A stretch of DNA of 64,000 bases from Gammaproteobacteria bacterium (GCA_030428105.1 JAUIBE010000014.1:1-64000), one strand, 5' to 3'. Shown: positions 17,363 through 30,113, counted from the stretch's first letter. Translations and numbers: made by a program. The notes: generated by a model from the letters alone, not told the origin.

Positions 17363-17578
17363 ATGTTAAATGAAATCTTAAAGAAAGTGCAAACTGACAA
17401 TGTCGAGATTCGCGACAGCAATGTGCACGTTGGCAACACCGGCATGCCGGCCACGGATTCCGCCAATCTTGGCATCCGCAGGCAGGCCCAGGCCCGTACC
17501 CAGCGTATGCGTCGTCGCCATCAACGCGCCATGTCTTCCTTCAGACGGCCGCTGGGCTGGACTGCCCGGATGGCATGA
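17363..17578 (+). CDS. Uncharacterised 71-aa Arg-rich protein, divergent from LysR regulator
   Basis: Small protein beginning MLNEILKKVQTDNVEIRDSN with a strongly basic second half (RRQAQARTQRMRRRHQRAM). A very good Shine-Dalgarno (AAGGAG) lies 7 bp before the ATG, which supports real translation. No membrane helix or signal peptide is seen. I do not recognise a family: it resembles short DUF1127-type proteins only in being small and Arg-rich and lacks their typical C-terminal motif. The divergent GcvA-like regulator is its probable controller. Confidence 0.6.
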   Translation: MLNEILKKVQTDNVEIRDSNVHVGNTGMPATDSANLGIRRQAQARTQRMRRRHQRAMSSFRRPLGWTARMA

Positions 17579-17933
17579 GGTTGGGAGTCGTGAATCGAAC
17601 ATTGAATGGAAAAAAGCTGGCCGCTGACCACCAGGTCCTGGACTATCCAGCATCACCCTTCCCGGGGTGATGGGCGGCTGGCCTGCTTGATCTGGCCAGT
17701 CCGGCAGATCAGCAAAACGCAAGAAGTCCTTGTTATTTGAACGAATTGGTTTTACTCTTGCGCTGCCAGTGCAGGTTGAATTGCGCAACGAGGTGTTGCC
17801 GCTTGTGCGGGTAAGGAAATTGGTTGCACGTCCCAGGTCTATTCAGAAGTTTACCCCTTTAGTTCTCTCCTGACAGCGCCCCTATAGCGATTTGCAAACA
17901 ATTAAATTTTTAAAAAATTGAAAGGTAATAGTC
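17579..17933 (+). other. Intergenic region with hairpin and probable cold-shock mRNA leader
   Basis: These 355 bases contain no convincing gene. A stem CATCACCC/GGGTGATG (17651-17658 and 17665-17672) without a T-tract may end the preceding small transcript. A plausible promoter TTGTTA (17730-17735), 17 bp, TACTCT (17753-17758) would give a leader of about 170 nt before the cold-shock gene. Long structured leaders are typical of CspA-type mRNAs. No ATG-started frame with a ribosome site was seen. Confidence 0.4.
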
Positions 17934-18140
17934 ATGGCAACAGGTACCGTAAAGTGGTTTAACGAGTCAAAGGGTTTTGGTTTCATCGCACCCTCGGATG
18001 GTGGGAAGGACGTCTTCGTCCACTTCTCTGCGATCCAGGGCAGCGGTTTCAAGACCCTCGCCGAAGGCCAGGCAGTTGAGTTTGAAGTAGAGGACGGCCC
18101 GAAAGGCCCGCAGGCTTCAAACGTCACCGCTGCTGGTTGA
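17934..18140 (+). CDS. CspA-family cold-shock protein
   Basis: Single cold-shock domain of 68 aa with RNP1-like KGFGFIAP and RNP2-like DVFVHFSAI, starting [14 protein letters not shown]. It binds single-stranded RNA or DNA as a chaperone or antiterminator in the cytoplasm. AAAGG precedes the ATG by about 8 bp. It is monocistronic: a long leader precedes it and a strong terminator follows. Whether it is cold-induced cannot be read from the sequence. Confidence 0.96.
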   Translation: MATGTVKWFNESKGFGFIAPSDGGKDVFVHFSAIQGSGFKTLAEGQAVEFEVEDGPKGPQASNVTAAG

Positions 18141-18186
18141 TAAGCCACACCTGGTTGCCTTGAGGGGCAACAGGAAGTATCGACGG

Positions 18187-18214
18187 AAAACCCCGCCTTT
18201 TGGCGGGGTTTTTT
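18187..18214 (+). terminator. Rho-independent terminator of the cold-shock gene
   Basis: CCCCGCC (18191-18197), TTTT loop, GGCGGGG (18202-18208), followed by six T. A-rich bases precede the stem. It lies about 50 bp after the cold-shock gene stop. Confidence 0.93.
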
Positions 18215-18355
18215 GTTTCTGGCGCACTTAGGTGAACGGCGGTGCAATCTGATACATTGTTCCGTCAGGCAACCTGGCTAAGAACGGGATGACGCAGTGA
18301 ACAGCGCATCGTCCGTGGAGAGGAGTACACGCTTATAAAGGACTTCATCTCAGAA

Positions 18356-19984
18356 TTGCGTCGCCGCCGAGTGTTCCGCGTTGTGGTGCTGTACGCCATC
18401 GCGGGCTGGGTGGTGATTGAAGTTGCCTCCACCATCCTGCCCGGGCTCAACCTTCCCGACTGGACCATCACGCTTGTCATTGTCCTGGTTGCACTGGGCT
18501 TCATCGTTGCCATCATGCTCGCCTGGGCATTTGACCTGGGTTCCGATGGGTTGCACCGCACCAGCGCTGAACCCAGCCAAGCCGAACCGCCAGTTGCCGT
18601 ATCCAGCCAGGCGGTTGCGCAATCAGCTACCGAGATAGAACCCGCACCGGATAGCGCCAGCACCACTGCCACAACAAACCGGGATGACCGGCGGGACGAT
18701 CGCCGATCCATCGCGGTGCTGCCCTTCGAAAACATGTCGGGCGATGCCGAGAACGAATATTTCTCCGACGGTATCGCAGAAGAGATTCTTAACCTGCTGG
18801 TCAAGCTGCCCCAACTGCGGGTTGCGTCCCGTACCTCATCTTTCGTCTTCAAGGGCCAGAAGGTGGACATTCCCCAGGTGGCCGAAAAGCTGAATGTTGG
18901 CACCGTACTGGAAGGCAGCGTCAGGCGCGCCGGAGACCGCGTTCGCATTACCGCGCAGCTGATCGAGGTTGCCACCGATTCCCACCTGTGGTCGGAAACC
19001 TATGACCGCGAACTGAAAGATGTCTTCGCCATCCAGGATGACATTGCGCGCAGCATCGTGGCTGCGCTGGAAGTGACCCTCACGCCGCGTGACCGACGCG
19101 CCCTGCAGTACGTGGCTACCGAGAACACGCAGGCCTACGACTACTACCTGCGCGGGCGGCGTTATTTTTACGAGTTCACCCGGCGCCAGTTCCACAACGC
19201 CATCCGCATGTTCAAAAAAGCCATCGAGCAGGATCCCAACTATGCCCTCGCCTATGCCGGCATGGCTGACGCCTACTCGCTGCTCTACCAGTGGGCGGAC
19301 TCATCTGAAGAGAACATTCGCCGGGCCAACGAGGCCAGCATCAAGGCCATCACCCTTGACCCGGATTCCGCCGAGGCAAATTCGGCACGCGGCACCGCGC
19401 TGGCGATCAGCGGCAAGCACGAAGAGGCGGAGCGCGCTTACGAAACGGCCATCCTGCTAAACCCCGCGCAGTGGGAGTCATACTTTTTCTACGGCCGTGA
19501 CTGCCTTGCCCAGGGCAAGTTCGAAAAGGCTGCCCGGCTGTTCAGCGAGGCCGCGCGACTCAACCCCGATGATTACCAGGCCCCGGGTTTCCTGGCCATG
19601 GCCTACGAACAGCTCGGCCGCGATGCTGACAAGGTAAAGACCAACGAGTTGTTCCTCGACACCATCGAAAAGTACATCGACCTGCATCCGGACGACAGCC
19701 GGGCGCTCGCTTTCGGCGCCTACGCACTGGCCGAGACCGGCAATGTGGAACGTGCCCGCGACTGGGCGGCACGGGCGCTGGAGGCCAGCACCGACGAGCC
19801 GGCGATCATCTATAACATCGGCTGCCTGCACTGCCTGCTGGGTGAACACGATACCGCGATCGATTACCTGGAGCGCTCCGTGGAACACGGCTACGGCCAC
19901 CGACGGTGGCTGGAAAATGACTCAGACCTGGCCGCACTCAGGGACATCCCGCGCTTCCAGGCCTTGCTGGACCGGATGGATTGA
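18356..19984 (+). CDS. TolB-like/TPR membrane protein
   Basis: Protein of at least 542 aa. It has an N-terminal RRRRVFRVVVLYAIAGWVVI segment and two membrane helices, then a TolB/FlgO-like domain (SIAVLPFENMSGDAENEYFS, then VLEGSVRRAGDRVRITAQLI, from about residue 118). About five to six tetratricopeptide repeats follow from residue 260. This architecture is common beside adenylate cyclase-like or winged-helix N-domains, but none is present here; role unknown. The start is uncertain. TTG at 18356 is the only conventional start, yet homologous proteins usually begin a few residues earlier with F-I-x-E-L. The strong GGAGAGGAG (18317-18325) is spaced for an ATA at 18335. Confidence 0.85.
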   Translation: MRRRRVFRVVVLYAIAGWVVIEVASTILPGLNLPDWTITLVIVLVALGFIVAIMLAWAFDLGSDGLHRTSAEPSQAEPPVAVSSQAVAQSATEIEPAPDSASTTATTNRDDRRDDRRSIAVLPFENMSGDAENEYFSDGIAEEILNLLVKLPQLRVASRTSSFVFKGQKVDIPQVAEKLNVGTVLEGSVRRAGDRVRITAQLIEVATDSHLWSETYDRELKDVFAIQDDIARSIVAALEVTLTPRDRRALQYVATENTQAYDYYLRGRRYFYEFTRRQFHNAIRMFKKAIEQDPNYALAYAGMADAYSLLYQWADSSEENIRRANEASIKAITLDPDSAEANSARGTALAISGKHEEAERAYETAILLNPAQWESYFFYGRDCLAQGKFEKAARLFSEAARLNPDDYQAPGFLAMAYEQLGRDADKVKTNELFLDTIEKYIDLHPDDSRALAFGAYALAETGNVERARDWAARALEASTDEPAIIYNIGCLHCLLGEHDTAIDYLERSVEHGYGHRRWLENDSDLAALRDIPRFQALLDRMD

Positions 19985-19999
19985 AACAACAAGCATGGA

Positions 20000-21262
20000 A
20001 TGCCTGACAAGACCAATAAAACGCCCGGCCCCGATCGACCGGCAACCCTTCCACCCATGAGCACCGAGCACAGCAATCCGCGGCCAGCCGGCCGCACTCT
20101 GAACCGTTCTGCCCGGGTTGCCATCTCGCTGGCCCTTGTGTTGGCCGGGGCAGTGGCATTGTGGTTGATTTACAGCACCGAGCCAGTGGCCGAGCGCGAA
20201 ACCCAGGTTCGCCAGAGCGCCATGCTGGTGGAAGTGACACAGCCGGAAACCGGCCACTTTCGCCCGGTCATCGAAACGCTTGGCACGGTGACACCGGCGC
20301 GCTCCATCACGCTTACTACAAGGGTTGATGGAGAGGTCATCGCGCTGGAAGACGCCCTGGACCCAGGCAGCTTCGTGCAGCAGGGCCAGGCTTTGGCCAA
20401 AATTGACGATGCCGACTACCGCAACATCCTGGCACAGCGCGAGGCCGAAGTGCTGCAGGCCGAGGCCGAAGTGGAAATCGAGAAAGGCAGGCGGCTGAAA
20501 GCAGAGCTCGACTTCCAGTCACTTGGCAAGGAAGTACCGGAAGACCGCCGCTCCCTGATTTTGCGCGAACCACAAAGGCGCAGCGCCGAAGCCATGGTGC
20601 AAGCCGCACGCGCAGCAGTAGAGCAAGCGCGCCTTGACCTTGAAAGGACTGCCATCAAGGCGCCTTTCGACGCCCAGGTGCTTGCGCGCGAGGTGGACAT
20701 TGGTTCACAGGTTTCCGTGGGCCAGCCGCTGGCTCGACTGGCCGGCGTCGGCACCTACTGGATAGAAACCACCATCCCGCTGGACAAGCTGCGCTGGCTG
20801 GGCTTTTCTCAACAAGGCGATGAAGGCTCGCAGGCGACCGTGCGCCACCGCAGCGCCTGGCCCGATGGCCAAAGCCGAAGCGGCAGCCTGTACCGCCTGA
20901 TCGGCGAGGTGGAGGGCGAAACCCGCCTGGCGAGGGCGTTGATCGCCGTTGATGATCCGCTGGCCCTGGAGGATGGGGCCGAAGGACTGCCCCGGCTGAT
21001 GATAGGCACCTACGTGGAGTGCCACATTGAAGGCCGCGAAATTCCCAACGGTCTGCGCCTGCCGCGCGAGCTGATTCGCAAGGGCGACACGGTGTGGCTG
21101 ATGCGTGAAGGCCTGCTGGCGGTGCAGCCGGTGGATGTTGCGTTCCAGGACGCCGAGTACGCCTACATTGATTCCGGGCTGAGACCCGATGACCAGGTGA
21201 TCACCACCAGCCTGGCCACCGTCAAGGAAGGGGTGCCGCTGAGGCTGGAACCAGGCGAATAG
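20000..21262 (+). CDS. RND efflux periplasmic adaptor (membrane fusion protein)
   Basis: Protein of 420 aa (401 if started at the ATG at 20057). A single N-terminal membrane segment ([20 protein letters not shown]) is followed by a barrel-sandwich lipoyl half ([20 protein letters not shown]). A coiled-coil hairpin ([20 protein letters not shown] to [20 protein letters not shown]), the second lipoyl half and a beta-barrel complete the MFP layout. It bridges the pump to an outer-membrane channel, which is not encoded here. The pump gene begins 2 bp after its stop. Confidence 0.9.
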   Translation: MPDKTNKTPGPDRPATLPPMSTEHSNPRPAGRTLNRSARVAISLALVLAGAVALWLIYSTEPVAERETQVRQSAMLVEVTQPETGHFRPVIETLGTVTPARSITLTTRVDGEVIALEDALDPGSFVQQGQALAKIDDADYRNILAQREAEVLQAEAEVEIEKGRRLKAELDFQSLGKEVPEDRRSLILREPQRRSAEAMVQAARAAVEQARLDLERTAIKAPFDAQVLAREVDIGSQVSVGQPLARLAGVGTYWIETTIPLDKLRWLGFSQQGDEGSQATVRHRSAWPDGQSRSGSLYRLIGEVEGETRLARALIAVDDPLALEDGAEGLPRLMIGTYVECHIEGREIPNGLRLPRELIRKGDTVWLMREGLLAVQPVDVAFQDAEYAYIDSGLRPDDQVITTSLATVKEGVPLRLEPGE

Positions 21263-21264
21263 GC

Positions 21265-24396
<3,132 letters not shown>

Positions 24397-24398
24397 CC

Positions 24399-24872
24399 TT
24401 GAGCCTGGTGCCCGACGACTTCAAAGTACCGGCCACGCTTGAGCATCCTCGCTTTCGCCTGCGCATGCTTTCCATCCACGACCTGGAGAAGGACTACGAG
24501 GCGGTGATGAGCAGCGTCGCGCACCTGCAAGGTGTGTGGCGCAACCACTGGCCCGAAGGCCTGACCATGGAACAGAACCTGGTGGACCTGGGCTGGCACC
24601 ACAAGGAGTTCCAGCGTCGCACCTCGTTTGCCTACACCGTGGTTGAGCCCGACGAGTCACGCGTGCTGGGTTGCGTTTACATCTACCCGCCCAGCAAGCG
24701 CGGGTTTGACGCCGAGGTGTATTACTGGGCGCGCCAGAGCGAATTGGCCAATGGCCTCGAGGAAGAACTCGGCCAAGCCCTTCAGATATGGTTCGAATCA
24801 GAATGGCCATTCGAATCCGTCGCGTACCCGGGAAAAGTCCTAGACTGGGAAGACTGGGACCAATTCGAGTAA
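24399..24872 (+). CDS. GNAT-like N-acetyltransferase family protein
   Basis: Protein of 157 aa with a TTG start 2 bp after the pump stop. FRLRMLSIHDLEKDYEAVMS at the N-terminus, SRVLGCVYIYPP as a central strand pair and an Asp/Glu-rich end resemble small GNAT-fold proteins. The acetyl-CoA loop (Q/R-x-x-G-x-G/A) is not obvious, so catalytic activity is uncertain. It may ride in the efflux operon with a self-protection role, but this is speculative. Confidence 0.6.
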   Translation: MSLVPDDFKVPATLEHPRFRLRMLSIHDLEKDYEAVMSSVAHLQGVWRNHWPEGLTMEQNLVDLGWHHKEFQRRTSFAYTVVEPDESRVLGCVYIYPPSKRGFDAEVYYWARQSELANGLEEELGQALQIWFESEWPFESVAYPGKVLDWEDWDQFE

Positions 24873-24887
24873 CCACGCTACCACTTC

Positions 24888-26504
24888 ATGAACAGGCACT
24901 GGCCACTCATCATCCTGATCGCTGCCGCACTCCCCGGCCTGGCAGACGCGCAACAAGCAAACTCCGCCCGGCCAAACATACTGCTGATCGTGGCCGACGA
25001 CCTGGGCTATGCCGACCTGGGATCTTTTGGCAGCAAAATTCGCACTCCCAACCTCGATGCTTTGGCCCGTGAAGGCATCCGCTTCAGCCAGTTTCACACC
25101 GCGCCGATGTGTGCGCCAACCCGGGCCATGCTGCTTTCCGGCAACAACAACCATGTCGCCGGGATGGGTGAGCAGGACCCGGAACCGCCACTGAAAGGCA
25201 GGGTGCCCGGTTACGAAGGCCACCTCTCCGACCGCATCGCACCACTTCCAGCAGTTCTTCGTGCCGCTGGCTACCAAACCTATATGGCCGGCAAGTGGCA
25301 CCTGGGAGTGGAACAGGGCCACGACCCCGCTGCTGCAGGCTTTGAACGATCGTTCGGATTGCTCGAGGGTGGCGGAAACCACTTTGACGAGCGCGGGTTT
25401 GAAAATGCGCCCAATAGCTACAGGGAGGATGGCGCACAAACGGGGTGGCCGCAGGGCGCCTACTCCACCGAGGTCTACACCGACAAGCTCATTGAATATA
25501 TCGACACCGGTCTTGCCGATGGCAAGCCCTTTTTCGCTTACGCGCCCTACACCTCACCCCACTGGCCGCTGCAGGTTCCCGCGGAAGACCTAAACCTCTA
25601 CGCCGGTGCATACGATGCAGGTTACGACCACCAACGTGAAGAAAACTTCAGCAACCTCCAGCAAGCCGGAATCATAGATTCGCAATTGGCGCTGCCCGCG
25701 CGCAATGACGAAATTGTTCCCTGGAGCCAGCTTGACAGCGCCCAGCAACGCCGCAAGGCCCGGCAGATGGAACTGTACGCGGCGATGGTGGAAAACCTCG
25801 ACCGCCATATCGGCCGGCTGCTGGCCTTTCTCAAGTCACGTGATCTCTACGAAAACACCGTGGTGGTGTTCATGTCCGACAACGGCGCCGCCGCCAAGGA
25901 TTTTTACAATGAAGGTCCGTTTGTCGAATACATTCGCGCAAGGTATGACAATGCGCTGGAGAACATGGGCAGCGCGGATTCGTTTGTCTCTTACGGGCCG
26001 GAGTGGGCGGAGGCAAGCTCAGCGCCGTTCCGGCTCTACAAGGCGTACGGCACCCAGGGCGGGATCGTTGCGCCCATGATCATCGCTGGCGCAAATGTGC
26101 AACCGAGCAACACAATCAACCACAGTTATGTTACCGTGATGGACATTGCCCCCACCCTGATCGAAATCGGCCGCGCCCGGTATCCGCAAGGTGATTCGGT
26201 AGTGCCTATGCGTGGAACCAGCCTCACCCCGGTGATGCGTGGAGACTCAACGGGTGTACACCCAGAGGATGAAGTCACTGCTCTGTTTCACCGAAACCAG
26301 GCGTTTGTCCGACAGGGGCCATGGAAACTCAGCGCCTTTGAACCGCCTTTTTCAGAGCAGCAATTCCGCCTGTACAACCTGACCACCGATCCTGCCGAGG
26401 AAACTGACCTTTCGGTGAAACACGCCGACAAGCGCCAGGAATTGATAGAAACCTGGAGAACCCAAAGGCGCGCGCTTGGGATTGTCCTTCCACAAGACCT
26501 TTGA
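24888..26504 (+). CDS. Exported sulfatase (arylsulfatase family)
   Basis: Protein of 538 aa with a clear signal peptide ending around LPGLADAQQ, so periplasmic. The formylglycine motif is C-x-P-x-R (MCAPTRAMLLSG) and the second signature is MAGKWHLG. Metal ligands are present in VADDLGYADLG and in the late MSDNGAAAKD. The Cys at the modification site implies dependence on a formylglycine-generating enzyme not present in the window. It is followed by acyl-CoA genes, so a sulfated lipid, sterol or aromatic ester is a possible substrate. Confidence 0.92.
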   Translation: MNRHWPLIILIAAALPGLADAQQANSARPNILLIVADDLGYADLGSFGSKIRTPNLDALAREGIRFSQFHTAPMCAPTRAMLLSGNNNHVAGMGEQDPEPPLKGRVPGYEGHLSDRIAPLPAVLRAAGYQTYMAGKWHLGVEQGHDPAAAGFERSFGLLEGGGNHFDERGFENAPNSYREDGAQTGWPQGAYSTEVYTDKLIEYIDTGLADGKPFFAYAPYTSPHWPLQVPAEDLNLYAGAYDAGYDHQREENFSNLQQAGIIDSQLALPARNDEIVPWSQLDSAQQRRKARQMELYAAMVENLDRHIGRLLAFLKSRDLYENTVVVFMSDNGAAAKDFYNEGPFVEYIRARYDNALENMGSADSFVSYGPEWAEASSAPFRLYKAYGTQGGIVAPMIIAGANVQPSNTINHSYVTVMDIAPTLIEIGRARYPQGDSVVPMRGTSLTPVMRGDSTGVHPEDEVTALFHRNQAFVRQGPWKLSAFEPPFSEQQFRLYNLTTDPAEETDLSVKHADKRQELIETWRTQRRALGIVLPQDL

Positions 26505-26528
26505 GTACCCCTGAGCGCGCGCAGCCAT

Positions 26529-26556
26529 TTGTCGCAGCAGTGCTTCTGGCTATACT
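26529..26556 (+). promoter_or_regulatory. Sigma70-type promoter for the acyl-CoA dehydrogenase operon
   Basis: TTGTCG (26529-26534), a 16-bp spacer and TATACT (26551-26556) precede the first acyl-CoA dehydrogenase by about 40 bp. The -10 is strong and the -35 acceptable. It is the only convincing promoter between the sulfatase and this operon. Confidence 0.55.
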
Positions 26557-26594
26557 ATACGCCTCCGTATGTTCATCGACTGGGAACCCGACTT

Positions 26595-27776
26595 ATGAGT
26601 AACCTGGACCAATTCAGGGCAGAAACGCGCGAATGGCTGGAAGCCAACTGCCCGCCCGCCATGCGCTCTCCCTACCGTTCCGAAGCTGACCTTTGCTGGG
26701 GTGGGCGCAAGTTTGAGTTCCAGAGTGAAGAGCAGCGCCTGTGGCTTGAGCGCATGGCGGAGAAGGGCTGGACCGCTCCCACCTGGCCGAGCGAATACGG
26801 CGGGGGCGGCCTAAATCGCGAGCAGGCCAAGATCCTCAAGCAGGAAATGGAGCGCATCGGCGCGCGCCAGCCGCTCTACAGCTTTGGCCTGTTCATGATC
26901 GGCCCGGCGCTGCTCAAGTTTGGCTCCGAAGCGCTCAAGCAACAGCATTTGCCACCCATCATTCGCGGCGAGATCCACTGGGCCCAGGGCTACAGCGAGC
27001 CGAACGCCGGCTCCGACCTCGCCAGCCTGCAGGCCAGAGCCGAGGACAAGGGTGACCACTACCTGCTCAACGGTTCCAAGGTGTGGACTTCCTACGGCGA
27101 TCGCGGAGACTGGATGTTCTGCCTGGTTAGAACCAACACCGAGGCGCCCAAGCACAAGGGCATCAGCCTGGTGCTGTTCGACATGACCACGCCGGGCGTT
27201 ACCGTCAAGCCGATCAAGCTGATCAGTGGCAAGTCACCGTTCACCGAAACCATCTTTGACAACGTGCGGGTTGAGAAAGACCAGGTGGTGGGCGAAGTGG
27301 ACGATGGCTGGACAGTGGCCAAGTACCTGCTCACCCATGAGCGTGAGATGATCGGCGGCACCGGACTGGCTCGCACCGGCAGCAGGAATCTCAGCGAACG
27401 CGCGATTGATGCGCTGGGTACGCGTGATGGCGTGCTCGACCACCCCGCCCTGCGCGCCGACATTGCGAAATTCGAGATCGATTCCAAAGCACTGGCCCTG
27501 ACCCTGGAACGCTTTCGCGACGAGGCCAAGGCGGGCGCCAGCCTGGGCGCGGTTTCCTCGATGCTCAAGTACTACGGCACCGAGCTCAACATGCGCCGCC
27601 AGGAACTGCTGATGGCGATTGGCGGCAGCGAGGCGCTTAACTGGGAAGGCGGCGAGAATGGCGCCGGCGACCTGCCCCGTGCCTGGCTGCGCTCGCGCGG
27701 CAACTCCATCGAGGGCGGCACCTCGGAAATCCAGCTCAATATCGTCGCCAAGCGCATCCTTGGCCTGCCCAGCTAA
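26595..27776 (+). CDS. Acyl-CoA dehydrogenase, probable catalytic subunit of a heteromeric enzyme
   Basis: Protein of 393 aa with the FAD acyl-CoA dehydrogenase fold: QGYSEPNAGSDLASLQ and the strand YLLNGSKVWTSYGDRGDWMF. The C-terminal RGNSIEGGTSEIQLNIVAKR contains the Glu of the catalytic EGG/EGT position. It belongs to the branch that often acts as one half of alpha2-beta2 dehydrogenases on steroid or bulky acyl-CoAs. The start at 26595 is chosen because the upstream in-frame part spans the promoter. The partner gene starts 18 bp downstream. Confidence 0.9.
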   Translation: MSNLDQFRAETREWLEANCPPAMRSPYRSEADLCWGGRKFEFQSEEQRLWLERMAEKGWTAPTWPSEYGGGGLNREQAKILKQEMERIGARQPLYSFGLFMIGPALLKFGSEALKQQHLPPIIRGEIHWAQGYSEPNAGSDLASLQARAEDKGDHYLLNGSKVWTSYGDRGDWMFCLVRTNTEAPKHKGISLVLFDMTTPGVTVKPIKLISGKSPFTETIFDNVRVEKDQVVGEVDDGWTVAKYLLTHEREMIGGTGLARTGSRNLSERAIDALGTRDGVLDHPALRADIAKFEIDSKALALTLERFRDEAKAGASLGAVSSMLKYYGTELNMRRQELLMAIGGSEALNWEGGENGAGDLPRAWLRSRGNSIEGGTSEIQLNIVAKRILGLPS

Positions 27777-27794
27777 CAACAAAAGGAACGCGAC

Positions 27795-28916
27795 ATGGCT
27801 TTGATACTCAACGAAGAACAGCAGATGCTGCAGGACGCTGCGCGTGACTTCCTGGCAGAACGCGCCCCGCTGGCCCATCTGCGCGAACTGCGCGACACCG
27901 ACAACGAAGAACGCCTGTCGCGCGAACTGTGGGCTGAAATGGCCGAGATGGGCTGGCCGGCCATCCTGGTGCCCGAAGAACACGGCGGCCTTGGCTACGG
28001 CTACGGCGGCCTTGGCATTGTGCTGGAGCAAACCGGGCGCACGCTTACCCCCAGTCCCCTGCTTGGAACCGCACTGACCGGGGTCGCCGCCCTGGCTGCG
28101 GCCGGTTCTGGAGCGCAGTGCGCAGAGATTCTGCCGAAAGTAGCGGCCGGCGAACTGCTACTGGCCCTGGCCTGCGACGAAACCGCGCGTCATGACCCTG
28201 GCTTCGTCAGCTGTAAGGCGGAAAGCAGCGAAAATGGGTTCACTATCAGCGGTCGCAAAGTTGCGGTGCATGATGGCCACGCCGCCGACCTGCTGATTGT
28301 CAGCGCCGATACCGGCAATGGCATTTCCCTGTTCCTGGTTCCGGCCGACAGCGAAGGCGTCACAGTCGAGCGCTACCCTGTGCTGGATATCGGCGCGGCT
28401 GCCAACGTGTTACTGGATGAAGTCAGGCTGCCAGGTTCTGCCTTGCTGGGGCCGCTTGACGGCGGCGGCGACATTCTCAACCAGGTGTTGGACGCGGCCC
28501 GCGTGGGCATTGCTGCGGAAATGCTCGGCCTGGCCCAGGAAGTGTTTGAGCGCACCATGGATTACATCAAGCAACGCAAGCAGTTTGGCGTGCCGGTTGG
28601 CGGCTTCCAGGGCCTGCAGCACCGGGCGGCTGAACTGTATGCCGAGATTGAACTGTGCAAGTCGCTGGTTATCAAGGCGTTGCAAAGCCTGGACGAGGGC
28701 GCCGATGACATGGCCGAACTGGCCAGCGCTACCAAGGCCAAGTTGTGCGAAACTGCGCACTCCGCGGCCAATGAGGGCATCCAGATGCACGGCGGAATCG
28801 GTATGACCGACGAATTCGACATCGGCTTTTTCCTCAAGCGCTGCCAGATTCTCGAGTCGCTTTACGGCGACCGCTATTTTCACCACGACCGGTTTGCCCG
28901 GTTGCGCAATTACTAA
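27795..28916 (+). CDS. Acyl-CoA dehydrogenase-like partner subunit lacking the catalytic Glu
   Basis: Protein of 373 aa with the acyl-CoA dehydrogenase fold (ILNEEQQMLQDAARDFLAE at the start, EGIQMHGGIGMTDEFDIGFF near the end). Where active homologues carry a Y-E-G-T catalytic motif, this protein reads SLYGDRYFHHDRFA, with no Glu. This matches the non-catalytic halves of heteromeric dehydrogenases (FadE26/27-like pairs) in steroid side-chain catabolism. AAGGA lies 7 bp before the ATG. It is in the operon between its partner and the thiolase. Confidence 0.88.
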   Translation: MALILNEEQQMLQDAARDFLAERAPLAHLRELRDTDNEERLSRELWAEMAEMGWPAILVPEEHGGLGYGYGGLGIVLEQTGRTLTPSPLLGTALTGVAALAAAGSGAQCAEILPKVAAGELLLALACDETARHDPGFVSCKAESSENGFTISGRKVAVHDGHAADLLIVSADTGNGISLFLVPADSEGVTVERYPVLDIGAAANVLLDEVRLPGSALLGPLDGGGDILNQVLDAARVGIAAEMLGLAQEVFERTMDYIKQRKQFGVPVGGFQGLQHRAAELYAEIELCKSLVIKALQSLDEGADDMAELASATKAKLCETAHSAANEGIQMHGGIGMTDEFDIGFFLKRCQILESLYGDRYFHHDRFARLRNY

Positions 28917-28928
28917 GGAGCTTTACCC

Positions 28929-30113
28929 ATGCGCCAAGCCGCCATTGTTTCCACTGCCCGCACGCCCATTGGCAAGGCCTACCGCGGCGCCTTCAACAAC
29001 ACCGACGGCCCGACCCTGGGTGGACATTCCCTGGCCCACGCCATTCAGCGCGCCGGCGTAGAGCCTGGCGAAGTGGAAGATGTGATCTGGGGCTGCGCCA
29101 TGCCGCAGGGCGCCCAGGGGCGCAACATTGCACGGCTGGTGGCGCTGCGTGCCGGCTTGCCGGTGACGGTTGGCGGCATGACCGTCGATCGCCAGTGTTC
29201 TTCCGGCATGATGGCGATTGCCACGGCGGCACGCACGGTCATCAACGATGGCGTGGACATCATGGCCGCCGGCGGGCAGGAATCCATTTCGCTGGTGCAG
29301 AACGAACATATGAACCAGTACCGCGCCGATGACCCCGCCCTGCTCGCCATGCATGAACATGTCTACATGCCCATGCTGGACACCGCGGAGGTGGTTTCAA
29401 AGCGCTACAACGTCAGCCGGGAAGCCCAGGACGAGTATGCCCTGCAAAGCCAGCAGCGCACTGCCGCCGCGCAACAGGCTGGTTATTTCGATGATGAAAT
29501 CGTCCCGCTGCCTTCCAACATGGGCGTGATGGACCGCGAGACCGGCGAAATCTCTTTCCACGACGTGGTGCTGGATAAAGATGAGGGCAACCGGCCGGAA
29601 ACCACGCTGGAAGGGCTGGCAGGTCTCAAGACCGTACGCGAAAACGGCCACATCACGGCCGGCAACGCCAGCCAGCTTTCCGATGGTTCATCGGCCTGCG
29701 TGGTGATGGAAGCTGACGTCGCCAGGAGCCGCGGGCTGCAGCCACTGGGCTACTACCGCGGCACTGCGGTAGCCGGCTGCGAGCCGGATGAAATGGGCAT
29801 CGGCCCGGTGTTTGCCGTGCCGAAGCTGCTGGAACGAAACGGTCTTTCCATGAGCGACATCGGCCTGTGGGAATTGAACGAGGCGTTTGCGGTCCAGGTG
29901 ATCTACTGCCGCGACCGGCTGGGAATCCCCAACGACCGTCTCAACGTGAACGGCGGCTCTATCGCCATCGGCCACCCCTACGGCATGTCGGGCGCGCGGA
30001 TGGTGGGCCATGCCCTGATTGAAGGCCGCCGGCGTGGCGTGAAGTACGTGGTGTGCACCATGTGCATCGGTGGCGGCCAGGGCGCCGCTTCGCTGTTCGA
30101 GGTGGCCTCGTAG
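28929..30113 (+). CDS. Acetyl-CoA C-acyltransferase (thiolase)
   Basis: Protein of 394 aa. It has the nucleophilic Cys in [15 protein letters not shown], the His in [18 protein letters not shown] and the terminal [14 protein letters not shown], so both active-site regions are intact. It should cleave 3-ketoacyl-CoA in beta-oxidation. AAGGAG precedes the ATG, and the gene follows the two acyl-CoA dehydrogenases by 12 bp. No enoyl-CoA hydratase or hydroxyacyl-CoA dehydrogenase is adjacent, so those steps must be supplied elsewhere. Confidence 0.93.
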   Translation: MRQAAIVSTARTPIGKAYRGAFNNTDGPTLGGHSLAHAIQRAGVEPGEVEDVIWGCAMPQGAQGRNIARLVALRAGLPVTVGGMTVDRQCSSGMMAIATAARTVINDGVDIMAAGGQESISLVQNEHMNQYRADDPALLAMHEHVYMPMLDTAEVVSKRYNVSREAQDEYALQSQQRTAAAQQAGYFDDEIVPLPSNMGVMDRETGEISFHDVVLDKDEGNRPETTLEGLAGLKTVRENGHITAGNASQLSDGSSACVVMEADVARSRGLQPLGYYRGTAVAGCEPDEMGIGPVFAVPKLLERNGLSMSDIGLWELNEAFAVQVIYCRDRLGIPNDRLNVNGGSIAIGHPYGMSGARMVGHALIEGRRRGVKYVVCTMCIGGGQGAASLFEVAS

